32,104 bases of DNA from Methylophilaceae bacterium (GTDB lineage Bacteria; Pseudomonadota; Gammaproteobacteria; Burkholderiales; Methylophilaceae): the NCBI GenBank assembly GCA_017857755.1, contig JAFMCM010000016.1, positions 1 to 32,104 on the forward strand, in the 5' to 3' direction. The first letter of the stretch is position 1; every line of letters starts with the position of its first letter. The notes under the pieces were generated by a model, which did no database searches, had not been told where the DNA came from, and saw only the letters and a program-made list of their open reading frames with translations. Positions 1 to 7,808 of the stretch are shown here, in pieces. The position numbers and the translations under genes are program-made.

Positions 1-734
1 AAGCCAGGGCGACCGAACCGTCCTGCAACCCCAATCACGGCGCCAAGCGGTGCGTCTGCAATCGGGTTGTCAATATGCAACCCATAACCGACCCCTGTAA
101 TACCGATTATCACTTTACCTTTATAAACCACGGGCGCCATCCCAATCCCAATCCCTGTTCCTCCTGTGACTTTGCGGGATTTATTGGGATCATCCTGACT
201 TAAGGTTTCTTGACCCTCACGACTAATTGCAGCTTCCACCACATCAATATCCCATAGCACATGGCCATCGCTGGCATCTAAGGCAATTAATCTCGCGTCG
301 ACAGTACCTAGATAAACTTTGCCATCACTTACTGCAACACCACGGTTTTGGGGACCACAACACATTTTCCAGTTAGCGCGTTTTTCATGTTGATATCGCC
401 AAAGCTCTTCACCCGTGGCCGCATTGACCGCCACCACATGGTTAAAAGGCAATGAGAAATACATGATGCCATTTTGTACGATTGGTGTTGTTTGGTAACT
501 CGCCACCACCCCACTATGATGCTGCCAGGCAAGCGTCAACTCTTTTACATTATCCACATTGATTTGGTCAGCTTTAGAAAATCGCTGACTACGATAGTCA
601 CTGCCATAGCTAGGCCAATTGCTACCGTTATTCGTCATATCGACTGCCTTGGCTGTCTTTTGTGTACGGTCACACGCGCTCAAAGCAATTAAAGAAAGCA
701 ATAGCACGAATAATAAAGATAAAATACGCTTCAT
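1..734 (-). CDS. PQQ-dependent dehydrogenase, lipoprotein type (partial, 3' end outside window)
   Basis: The first 244 residues of a quinoprotein dehydrogenase of the methanol/ethanol family, reading out of the window. Residues 1-21 form a lipoprotein signal (basic MKR, a leucine-rich core, lipobox L-S-A-C with Cys21), so the enzyme should be anchored in the periplasm. The N-terminal beta-propeller start is typical of the family (WPSYGSDYRSQRFS at about 40-53, then a TLAWQ strand). Cys125-Cys126 in KMCCGPQNRG match the vicinal disulfide that lies over PQQ in methanol dehydrogenase. ATG at 732-734 is preceded by GGAA. The segment where methanol dehydrogenase has its PQQ/metal-binding Glu (GxxGxExGVRG) reads GITGVGYGLH here and later GVAGRFGRPG, with no Glu at the aligned place. 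Family assignment is firm; the alcohol or aldehyde substrate cannot be told. Confidence 0.85.
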   Translation of the reverse strand, partial: MKRILSLLFVLLLSLIALSACDRTQKTAKAVDMTNNGSNWPSYGSDYRSQRFSKADQINVDNVKELTLAWQHHSGVVASYQTTPIVQNGIMYFSLPFNHVVAVNAATGEELWRYQHEKRANWKMCCGPQNRGVAVSDGKVYLGTVDARLIALDASDGHVLWDIDVVEAAISREGQETLSQDDPNKSRKVTGGTGIGIGMAPVVYKGKVIIGITGVGYGLHIDNPIADAPLGAVIGVAGRFGRPG

Positions 735-762
735 TGTGATGATTCCAATTTGATTAAACAAA

Positions 763-784
763 ATAAGTATACAGATAAGTATAC
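763..784. repeat. Tandem direct repeat ATAAGTATAC, 12-bp period
   Basis: Two identical 10-mers, ATAAGTATAC at 763-772 and 775-784, each ending in the palindrome GTATAC, are separated by two bases in the 86-bp gap between the divergent PQQ dehydrogenase and mnmC genes. On the minus strand each copy contains TATACT, a 5/6 match to a -10 box. The phasing close to one helical turn suits either a doubled regulator site or overlapping promoters; which one is inference. Confidence 0.45.
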
Positions 785-820
785 GCTTAAAAATGACATT
801 AGGCTAAAAGGATAAAAAAC

Positions 821-2062
821 TTGCAAGGTTTTGACAAAGTGCCTGCTGGCCCAGCGCTAGCCCATCAGAAAGCGATTGTGATTGGCGGTGGTATTGCAGG
901 CTGTAGCACGGCTTATGCGTTAGCAAAACGGGGCATTGCGGTTACCTTAATCGAACGCCACGCCAGCCTTGCCCAAGAAGCTTCAGGCAATCCAGTCGCC
1001 ATGCTCTACCCTAAGTTTAATAGTGGTGCGAGCATGTTAAGTGCTTTAGCGGGCAATGGCTTTGCTTTTACGCAAGAATTGCTCAAACAACTAAAAACTA
1101 ATGAAAAGCTCTTTCAACTTTGTGGACAAATACAGCTGGCCTTTAATCATAGTGAGCACGAGAAACAACAGCAGCTTTTAAACAGCCCAGCAAACAACAC
1201 CCACTTATTCCAATTATGTTCCGCACAACAAGCAAGTGAGATTGCCAATATCCCTTTATCCGTTGGTGGTTTATATCTATCGGACTCTGGCTGGGTCAAT
1301 CCAACCTTATTTTGTCAAGCATTGACCGGGTCAGCTTTGATTCATCAGCTCGTTTCTAACCAAGCGATTCAGATTGAGCAGACTGATGGATGGACCGTTA
1401 CCTTAGCCAATCAAAACAGGTTAAACGCGGAGATTGTCGTCTTATGCAATGCAAACGAGCTACCACAATTTGAGCAGAGTCAAAACATCCCCATTACTGC
1501 TGTTCGCGGTCAAGTCAATTTTTTTAAAGCAAACCGTATCAGCCATCAACTTCGCCCTGTTATTTGTAGTCAACATTACTTAAGTCCAGCTGTTGATGGT
1601 ATGCATTCGATTGGAACAAGCTATGCCCCTAATGATTTAAACCCCGACCTTTCAAGCGAAGATAGCCATGCCAATTTGCAAGCACTGCGCAAAATGGCAC
1701 CGTCTATTTTTGCCAGCATGCAATCAGCCGCAATCACTGGCCGTGTCGCGTGGCGAAGCGCCACACGCGACTATATGCCTTTAGCGGGTCAATTAATTGA
1801 TGAAAGTTTATTAAGAAAAGCGCCGCCACGCTATAACGCTAGCCCTAGTGATTTACCTTGGATAAAAGGCTTATACGTCAATGCAGGGCATGGTTCTAAA
1901 GGCATGATTACTGCGCCACTGTGTGGAGAGTTAATTGCCAACTTCATCAGCGGCGAACCGCTAAGGCTAGAATCCGCACTCTTAGCCCAATTAAATCCTA
2001 GCCGTTTTTTATTAAGAGCCTTAGGGCTAAAACAAATTGCGCAAAAATTGTATGATTTTTAG
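821..2062 (+). CDS. mnmC: FAD-dependent 5-carboxymethylaminomethyl-(2-thio)uridine(34) oxidoreductase MnmC (stand-alone C-terminal domain)
   Basis: 413 residues matching the FAD oxidoreductase half (MnmC2) of E. coli MnmC, which removes the carboxymethyl group from cmnm5(s2)U34 in tRNA. Visible are the dinucleotide-binding GGGIAGCSTAYALAKRG (about 22-38), the SGNPVAMLYPKF segment, the AVRGQVNFF segment, the RVAWRSATRDYMPLAG segment and the C-terminal GLYVNAGHGSKGMITAPLC. The methyltransferase half (MnmD) found in the fused enterobacterial protein is absent, and an in-frame TAG at 800-802 rules out a longer fusion. The chosen TTG start lies 9 nt after AAAAGG; a GTG at 839 is the alternative. 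It lies 14 bp upstream of the SPINDLY-type gene, probably on one transcript. Confidence 0.88.
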   Translation: MQGFDKVPAGPALAHQKAIVIGGGIAGCSTAYALAKRGIAVTLIERHASLAQEASGNPVAMLYPKFNSGASMLSALAGNGFAFTQELLKQLKTNEKLFQLCGQIQLAFNHSEHEKQQQLLNSPANNTHLFQLCSAQQASEIANIPLSVGGLYLSDSGWVNPTLFCQALTGSALIHQLVSNQAIQIEQTDGWTVTLANQNRLNAEIVVLCNANELPQFEQSQNIPITAVRGQVNFFKANRISHQLRPVICSQHYLSPAVDGMHSIGTSYAPNDLNPDLSSEDSHANLQALRKMAPSIFASMQSAAITGRVAWRSATRDYMPLAGQLIDESLLRKAPPRYNASPSDLPWIKGLYVNAGHGSKGMITAPLCGELIANFISGEPLRLESALLAQLNPSRFLLRALGLKQIAQKLYDF

Positions 2063-2076
2063 ATTAAAATAACGAC

Positions 2077-3987
2077 ATGATTGATGTCAACACCCTCATA
2101 GAAGACGCACAAAAAGCACAATCTCAAGGTAATGATCCACTCGCTCTCGATTATTTCCATCAAGCCTTGGTGCGCTATCCAAACGAAACGAACCTGTTAA
2201 TCGCCTGTGGCAATCTTTGTGTCAAGCTTCAGCATTTCGAAAAGGCAATCACGCATTTTAGACATTTATTTTCACTGAATCCTAGCCCACAAGTGGCGCA
2301 GGCTTTATGTTATGCATTACAAAGCTTAGGCAATCAAGCTGCTGCCTCAGGTAGAGACCATGTTTCTGAAGCATGCTTTACAGAAGCGCTGAAATACGCC
2401 CCCAGCCACGCAATCTATTTATACAACCTTGGCAACGCGCAACGTAACTTAGGCAAGCTAACGGATGCTGTGAATAGCTTTAAACAATCCATCGCATCTA
2501 ACCCCGACGACGCTGATGTTTATAATAATTTAGGCAATGTACAGCGTGAGTTAGGGCAGCTGGATTTTGCCATCGCCAACTATCGAAAAGCGCTGACTAT
2601 CAATCATCATCTGCACCATTCTCTGATGCATTTGGTTCATCAACGTCAACATATCTGTGATTGGCGCGGAGAGGGTGAGCACGATTTGCAAGCACAAATA
2701 TTAGCCATCCGTGCCCTCGTCAATTCAAACCCTCATGCCGCTATTGCGCCGTTTGCTTTTTTAGCATTGCCTGGCACAACCGCAGCAGAACAAAAACTGT
2801 GTGCCAACCACTATGTTGCACAACACTACCAAAGCCTAGTGAAGCAACGCCATCAGTTATTATTAGCAAACAAAAAAACAGTACAAACACGCCTTAAAAT
2901 AGGCTATTTGTCAGCCGACTTTCGGTTACATCCATTGGCATTTTTAATCACTGAATTAATAGAAAATCATGACCGCGCACAATTTGAAATTCTCGCTTAT
3001 TCTTATGGCGCAGAAGATCAAACAGCGGTTCGCGGCAGATTAGTCAATGCATTTGATGCTTTTGTTGACATACGCGGCTTAAACGATGCTGAAGCCGCTA
3101 CTAAAATCAATCAAGATGGGGTTGATATTTTGGTGGACTTAACTGGCTATACGCAAAGCAGCCGCACAGGGATTGCCGTTTTAAAACCAGCACCCATTCA
3201 AATCAATTGGTTAGGTTTTCCTGGCACTATGGGGGCATTTTCGGATGGCACGCCTTTATTTGACTATATCCTAGTCGATGAGATCGTTGGGCCTGAGGAT
3301 GACGCATTCAGCGAAAAGCGTTTATTGCTACCCTGCTACCAACCAAATAGCCGTCGCGTGCTATCTACAATCACCACCAAGAACGACCATCATTTACCAG
3401 ATGATGGTTTTGTGTTTTGTTGTTTTAATCAATCATTTAAAATTACACCAGCGATATTTGCGGTTTGGATGCGCCTATTAGCAAAAGTACCAAACAGCGT
3501 ATTATGGTTGCTTGCTTGCAATCCATGGGCAAAAGCTAACCTCGAAAAAGAAGCTGAATTGGCTGGCATCGATCAAACAAGATTAATTTTTGCTGAACGC
3601 ACGGCATCAGAAGCCCATCTGGCACGACAACAGCATGCCGACTTGTTTCTTGATACCCTACCCTATAACGCACATACTACCGCCAGTGATGCACTCTCAG
3701 CGGGTCTGCCTGTGCTCACCTGTATGGGCGACACCTTCTCCGCTAGAGTGGCTGCCAGTTTATTAACGCATATTGGATTACCACAATTGGTTTGTCATTC
3801 ATTGATTGATTATGAAAACAAAGCCCTGGAATACGCCCAAAACCCAATCCTGATGGCCGCGTTAAAAAATGACTTAAAAGATAAAATAAATCAATCGGAT
3901 TTATTGAATGCGAAAAAATTTGCACAATCCCTAGAACATCAATATCTCACCATCTGGCAAACACACCAGCAAACAACAATAAATTGA
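2077..3987 (+). CDS. TPR protein with SPINDLY-type O-GlcNAc transferase-like domain
   Basis: 636 residues. The first ~190 are tetratricopeptide repeats (for example YLYNLGNAQRNLGKLTDAVN and VYNNLGNVQRELGQLDFAIA). The rest is the glycosyltransferase-41 fold of SPINDLY-family proteins: KIGYLSADFRLHPLAF (about 274-289), DILVDLTGYTQSSR, PAPIQINWLGFPGTMG, YILVDEIVGP, FCCFNQSFKITP, and near the end DLFLDTLPYNAHTTASDAL followed by GLPVLTCMGDTFSARVAASLL. No signal peptide, so it should act in the cytosol, probably transferring a nucleotide-sugar-derived sugar to protein; the acceptor is unknown. Bacterial relatives are often tied to flagellin or adhesin glycosylation, but no such gene is nearby. Starts 14 bp after mnmC, without a strong Shine-Dalgarno sequence. 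Confidence 0.85.
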   Translation: MIDVNTLIEDAQKAQSQGNDPLALDYFHQALVRYPNETNLLIACGNLCVKLQHFEKAITHFRHLFSLNPSPQVAQALCYALQSLGNQAAASGRDHVSEACFTEALKYAPSHAIYLYNLGNAQRNLGKLTDAVNSFKQSIASNPDDADVYNNLGNVQRELGQLDFAIANYRKALTINHHLHHSLMHLVHQRQHICDWRGEGEHDLQAQILAIRALVNSNPHAAIAPFAFLALPGTTAAEQKLCANHYVAQHYQSLVKQRHQLLLANKKTVQTRLKIGYLSADFRLHPLAFLITELIENHDRAQFEILAYSYGAEDQTAVRGRLVNAFDAFVDIRGLNDAEAATKINQDGVDILVDLTGYTQSSRTGIAVLKPAPIQINWLGFPGTMGAFSDGTPLFDYILVDEIVGPEDDAFSEKRLLLPCYQPNSRRVLSTITTKNDHHLPDDGFVFCCFNQSFKITPAIFAVWMRLLAKVPNSVLWLLACNPWAKANLEKEAELAGIDQTRLIFAERTASEAHLARQQHADLFLDTLPYNAHTTASDALSAGLPVLTCMGDTFSARVAASLLTHIGLPQLVCHSLIDYENKALEYAQNPILMAALKNDLKDKINQSDLLNAKKFAQSLEHQYLTIWQTHQQTTIN

Positions 3988-3988
3988 T

Positions 3989-4876
3989 TTAGTCAGCATG
4001 AATTGTTGATGCAAACATTGCGGCTGCGATAATCAAAAAACCACCAGCCCACTCATTCCAACTCATGACTTCTCCCGCTAAAAAATAGGCCGCAACCGCT
4101 GCTACCACCAGTTCGAACACAAAAATCACGGCAGCACGAGCGGCCGCGATATGGGTCACGCCGTATTGCACCAGCAAGGTGCTTGCAAACAACATTAAGC
4201 CAACAGCAACCAGCATTAGCGCATCGACATTGCTAACGGTCGGTGGCAACAAAATGGATTGATGCATCAATAGCATGGCAATAAGTGTGATGATAACCAC
4301 CCCTATCCAAACGGCGAACGATTTCACCATCAAACTCAGGTGAACCGATTGTCGGGTAAGCACATTGGTTAAGGAAAACCCCATGCCCGCGGAAACAGCA
4401 AGCCAATCTGATTGGCTACTGGGCAATGGTAAGACATGGCCTTGTGCTGGGTCATAAAGCATCACAAATGCGCCCAATAAAGACACAATCACTACAGCAA
4501 CCTCTTTAATCCCTGCTCGTTCTTTTAGCCAAAAATGGGCTAATACTAAGGTCCAAACAGGAGATAAATAAAATAACAAAATAACCCGCATCACTTCGCC
4601 ATCAATCACCGCCAGCACATAGCTTAAATTCGTCCACCCAGCGGCTAAAAGCAAACCAAGAATACTGATCGGTTGACGAAACAACGCTCGCCAGTGTCGA
4701 CCAAAAACAAAACCAGCGATTAAGATCGCAATCATATAAGTATAGAAGCTGGCCACCACGCCAGTCACACCAACCTGATTCAATAATCGATAAGGAAACC
4801 AAATAAGTCCCCAAAAGACAGCACCCATTAGCAAACCCAATATTGGAAAAATGTTTTTATTCTGAGCGTTGCTCAC
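3989..4876 (-). CDS. EamA/DMT-family transporter, 10 TM
   Basis: 295 residues, almost wholly hydrophobic, with two EamA halves (about 10-140 and 155-290) of roughly five helices each, as in drug/metabolite-type exporters. The first helix (FPILGLLMGAVFWGLIWFPY) and the terminal ...GGFLIIAAAMFAST fit the family. Substrate is unknown; relatives export amino acids, metabolites or drugs. GTG start at 4874-4876 with AGGTAGG seven bases before it, which favours this start. Its stop is one base past the convergent SPINDLY-type stop. It diverges from dapC across only 14 bp, so its promoter must lie inside dapC. Confidence 0.82.
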   Translation of the reverse strand: MSNAQNKNIFPILGLLMGAVFWGLIWFPYRLLNQVGVTGVVASFYTYMIAILIAGFVFGRHWRALFRQPISILGLLLAAGWTNLSYVLAVIDGEVMRVILLFYLSPVWTLVLAHFWLKERAGIKEVAVVIVSLLGAFVMLYDPAQGHVLPLPSSQSDWLAVSAGMGFSLTNVLTRQSVHLSLMVKSFAVWIGVVIITLIAMLLMHQSILLPPTVSNVDALMLVAVGLMLFASTLLVQYGVTHIAAARAAVIFVFELVVAAVAAYFLAGEVMSWNEWAGGFLIIAAAMFASTIHAD

Positions 4877-4890
4877 TATAATACCTACCT
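4877..4890 (+). promoter_or_regulatory. Exact -10 box TATAAT immediately upstream of dapC (possible leaderless start)
   Basis: TATAAT at 4877-4882 is followed by only eight bases (ACCTACCT) before the dapC ATG at 4891, and no Shine-Dalgarno-like purine run precedes that ATG. Transcription starting 7-8 bases after the box would begin at or next to the initiation codon. The upstream -35 region (about 4854-4860, TTTTTAT) is weak. The same 14 bases on the other strand provide AGGTAGG, the ribosome binding site of the divergent transporter gene. Confidence 0.5.
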
Positions 4891-6075
4891 ATGAACGAAA
4901 ATTTAAATTTACTGCAACCCTATCCATTTCAGCGCCTCAGAGATTTATTTGCACAGATCAATCCTAATGCGCAATATACCCCAGTTAATTTATCGATTGG
5001 GGAGCCAAAGCATCAAACGCCCAGCATTATTCAACAAAGTTTAATTGCGCATATTGATGGCCTAGCCAGCTACCCTACCACACTTGGCTCAGCCGCACTA
5101 CGACAAGCGATTTCGGATTGGGCATCACGGCGATATGATATTCCTGCACTGGATATTGATAAAGAGATTATTCCAGTCAACGGCAGCCGCGAGGGCTTAT
5201 TTGCTTTAGCGCAAACGGTAATCGATACTAACAAACCGAATCCGATCATCATCAGCCCTAACCCTTTTTATCAAATCTACGAAGGCGCCGCATTGCTGGC
5301 AGGTGCGCAGCCCTACTTTATTAATACGCTACCCGAAACACAGCATGCAATGGATTTCAGCACAGTACCAAGCGCCGTCTTAAATCGCACGCAACTCGCT
5401 TATGTTTGTTCACCAGGCAATCCCTCAGGCAAGGTGATGTCACTGGCTGATTGGGCGCAATTGTTCGCCTTGTCAGATACATATGGCTTTGTGATTGCAG
5501 CTGATGAATGTTACTCTGAAATTTATTTTAACGAAGCCAAGCCGCCACTAGGTGCGCTAGAAGCCGCTCACAAGCTAGGACGCGACTATACCAGGTTAGT
5601 GGTATTCAGCTCGCTATCCAAACGTTCTAACGTACCTGGCATGCGCTCGGGCTTTGTTGCTGGCGACTCTGCTATAATAACGAAATTCCTGCTTTATAGA
5701 ACCTATCACGGCTGTGCAATGAGTCCTGCAATACAAGCCGCTAGTGTCACCGCTTGGAACGATGAAGCGCATGTCGTCGAAAATCGTCGACTCTATAACG
5801 AAAAATTTAATACGGTTGTGCCTATGCTTAAAACAGTATGGCCGACAGTGGAATTGCCCGATGCTGCCTTTTACCTTTGGCTGCAAACAGGTGAGGATGA
5901 TCAAGCAGCGGCAATCAAGCTAAAGCGCGATTTAAATATCACTGTTTTGCCAGGCAGCTTTTTAGCCCGTGAAGCACATGGCATTAATCCAGGAAAAGGT
6001 TTTATCCGCATGGCGCTAGTGGCCAACTTAGATGAATGTGTTGAGGCAGCTCAACGGATTCAACAGTTTTATTAA
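4891..6075 (+). CDS. dapC: Succinyldiaminopimelate aminotransferase DapC
   Basis: 394 residues, a fold-type I PLP aminotransferase of class I/II. It is expected to make N-succinyl-LL-2,6-diaminopimelate from the 6-oxo precursor and glutamate, the aminotransferase step of the succinylase route to lysine and meso-DAP. Visible are NLSIGEPKHQTP (33-44), the YPTTLG segment, the PLP-contacting NGSREGLF (97-104), SPGNPSGKV (174-182), ADECYSEIYF with Asp205 and Tyr208, and the Schiff-base lysine Lys244 in SSLSKRSNVPGMRSG. Near the C-terminus FIRMAL carries the carboxylate-binding arginine. The pattern fits beta-proteobacterial DapC better than aspartate aminotransferases. No dapD or dapE lies beside it. 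Related LL-DAP or general transaminases cannot be excluded. Confidence 0.87.
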   Translation: MNENLNLLQPYPFQRLRDLFAQINPNAQYTPVNLSIGEPKHQTPSIIQQSLIAHIDGLASYPTTLGSAALRQAISDWASRRYDIPALDIDKEIIPVNGSREGLFALAQTVIDTNKPNPIIISPNPFYQIYEGAALLAGAQPYFINTLPETQHAMDFSTVPSAVLNRTQLAYVCSPGNPSGKVMSLADWAQLFALSDTYGFVIAADECYSEIYFNEAKPPLGALEAAHKLGRDYTRLVVFSSLSKRSNVPGMRSGFVAGDSAIITKFLLYRTYHGCAMSPAIQAASVTAWNDEAHVVENRRLYNEKFNTVVPMLKTVWPTVELPDAAFYLWLQTGEDDQAAAIKLKRDLNITVLPGSFLAREAHGINPGKGFIRMALVANLDECVEAAQRIQQFY

Positions 6076-6115
6076 TTTAACCTTGTTTTCAATAATCGAT
6101 TAAGGAGTACTCAGT

Positions 6116-6664
6116 ATGAATGAAAGAATTATTATGCGCGTCGGAGAAGCATTAGTTGCTGGCGGCCCTCTAAACACAGCAGCAGAACCTGAAGTCGCGA
6201 TTGGTGAAATGGATGGCCCAATGGGCGTTGCATTTGCTAACCAATTGGCCAACCAATCTCAAGGCCATTCAAAAGTGTTAGCGATTATGAATACGGACAT
6301 TCAGGTCCGTCCAGCTACATTAATGGTAAGCAAAGTCACTGTAAAAGATACGGCGTATACGAATATCTTAATGGGTACCGTTCAAGGCGCCATTGCCAAC
6401 GGTGTGTTAGATGCCGTGCGTGAAGGTTATATTCCCAAAGAAAAAGCCAATGATTTAGGTATTATTGTCTCTGTTTGGCTTAATCCTGGTGTTGTCGGTC
6501 AACAAGATTTAGATCATAAAGCGCTTTTTGAAATTCACCGTAAAGCCACAACATTGGCCATTAAAAAAGCCATGAGTAACGAACCTAGCATTGATTGGTT
6601 ATTAGAAAATCAAGATAAAATCACCCATAAATATTATCAAATGGGGCTAGACGGTAAAATCTAA
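6116..6664 (+). CDS. Formaldehyde-activating enzyme (Fae) family protein, divergent paralogue
   Basis: 182 residues of the Fae family. The founding enzyme condenses formaldehyde with tetrahydromethanopterin at the entry of the H4MPT oxidation pathway of methylotrophs. Conserved segments: RVGEALVAG at 8-16, PMGVAFANQL, HSKVLAIMNTDIQVRPATLMVSKVTV, the GTVQGAIANGVLDAVREG helix and the KEKANDLGIIVSVWL strand. Compared from memory with the Methylorubrum extorquens enzyme (V-A-H-I-D-L-I-I-G), the catalytic His position reads Glu (EPEVAIG, Glu24), and the protein is about 12 residues longer, with an inserted NPGVVGQQDLDHKALF stretch. It may therefore be a non-canonical Fae homologue with a regulatory or different role. 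AAGGAG eight bases before ATG predicts strong translation, and a good terminator follows. It may share a transcript with dapC (40-bp gap). Confidence 0.83.
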   Translation: MNERIIMRVGEALVAGGPLNTAAEPEVAIGEMDGPMGVAFANQLANQSQGHSKVLAIMNTDIQVRPATLMVSKVTVKDTAYTNILMGTVQGAIANGVLDAVREGYIPKEKANDLGIIVSVWLNPGVVGQQDLDHKALFEIHRKATTLAIKKAMSNEPSIDWLLENQDKITHKYYQMGLDGKI

Positions 6665-6678
6665 ATGCTCTTGAGTAT

Positions 6679-6707
6679 AAAAGCCGCTTTAATTAGCGGC
6701 TTTTTTT
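6679..6707. terminator. Rho-independent terminator between fae homologue and miaA
   Basis: AAGCCGCT (6681-6688), loop TTAATT, AGCGGCTT (6695-6702), then a run of T to 6707. The stem extends through flanking A/T pairs. On the minus strand the hairpin is followed by TTTTATA, so it can also end the convergent miaA transcript. Confidence 0.88.
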
Positions 6708-6724
6708 ATGCCTTTTGCCAACGG

Positions 6725-7672
6725 CTATGATGGAATAAAAGCGCCAACTAGCGTTCGGATCATCGCAATATGCTGATCATCTAAACAATCAATATGGTGT
6801 AGATCGGTTAAACCGCGTAACCATGTAAGCTGTCGTTTTGCAAGTTGACGTGTTGCAAACACACCTCGTTGTGCCAATTCTGCAAGGTCATAATCACCAT
6901 TCAAATGCATCAATGCTTGTCGATAACCCACACATCGCATCGCGGTACTTTCAACCGTCAAACTTGGATATTGTAATAAAATCGCCGCAACCTCATCAAT
7001 AAAGCCATCAGCTAACATTTGTTGAAATCGCAAGGCAATACGTTGGTGCAAGACTTTGCGCTCACTCGGTATTAAAGCAAGCTTAAGCACCTGATAAGGG
7101 AGCGGATCACTTGCCTGTTTCAGATGTAGCGCGGTCATGGTTTCGCCGGTAATCGCATGCACTTCTAAAGCGCGTTGAATGCGCTGCATATCGTTTGGCA
7201 TTAATCGTTCAGCGGTGTAAGGGTCTATGAAGGCTAATTTCTGATGCATTGCAGGCCAACCAATCGCTGCTGCCTCTTGATCAAGCTGCTCACGAATGCT
7301 TGGGTTCGCCTCAGGCAAACCATTCAAACCCTGCTCTAGCGCTTTAAAATACAACATCGTCCCACCGACTAATAATGGCACTTTGCCTCGCGCCGTAATA
7401 TCGGCCATTAAATTCAAAGCATCTTGTCTAAAACTAGCAGCCGAATAGGCTTCAGTTGGTGGCATGATATTAATCAAATGATGTGGCGCCTGCCTCAAGA
7501 TTTCAGCGTCAGGCTTGGCCGTCCCAATATCCATCTCTGTATAAACTAAAGCGGAGTCAACGCTGATAATTTCAACTGGAAAATGTTGATGTAATGCAAC
7601 GGCAGCCTGCGTTTTGCCACTGGCTGTTGGACCCATTAAAAAAATGGCTTTAGGTAAAGAAAGTTGATTCAT
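6725..7672 (-). CDS. miaA: tRNA dimethylallyltransferase MiaA
   Basis: 315 residues, the usual length. MiaA adds dimethylallyl from DMAPP to N6 of A37 in tRNAs that read codons beginning with U. The P-loop GPTASGKT is at 14-21, followed by EIISVDSALVYTEMDIGTAKP, which holds the conserved Asp that serves as general base. Further on are PHHLINI, YSAASFRQDA, LLVGGTMLYFKALEQGL and NDMQRIQRALEV. The ATG at 7670-7672 lacks a clear Shine-Dalgarno sequence. In E. coli this gene follows mutL directly; here two plus-strand genes intervene, so it must have its own promoter in the 136-bp gap before the small membrane-protein gene. Confidence 0.96.
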   Translation of the reverse strand: MNQLSLPKAIFLMGPTASGKTQAAVALHQHFPVEIISVDSALVYTEMDIGTAKPDAEILRQAPHHLINIMPPTEAYSAASFRQDALNLMADITARGKVPLLVGGTMLYFKALEQGLNGLPEANPSIREQLDQEAAAIGWPAMHQKLAFIDPYTAERLMPNDMQRIQRALEVHAITGETMTALHLKQASDPLPYQVLKLALIPSERKVLHQRIALRFQQMLADGFIDEVAAILLQYPSLTVESTAMRCVGYRQALMHLNGDYDLAELAQRGVFATRQLAKRQLTWLRGLTDLHHIDCLDDQHIAMIRTLVGAFIPS

Positions 7673-7808
7673 ACTGTTAATTCTTGATGAGCGTTATATA
7701 ATAGCGCACATGGTAAAGCATTGTTGATCGCGCGTCGTTTATTCATATGACGGTTAATCATGCCACTTTACCTTAAGCCCTTTATCGAACCCAGTAGGCG
7801 GATTTATT

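Noticed and set aside
7712-7772. Inverted repeat GGTAAAG / CTTTACC ahead of the DUF6394-like gene
   Set aside because: Seven-base arms 47 bases apart are expected by chance in AT-rich intergenic DNA.
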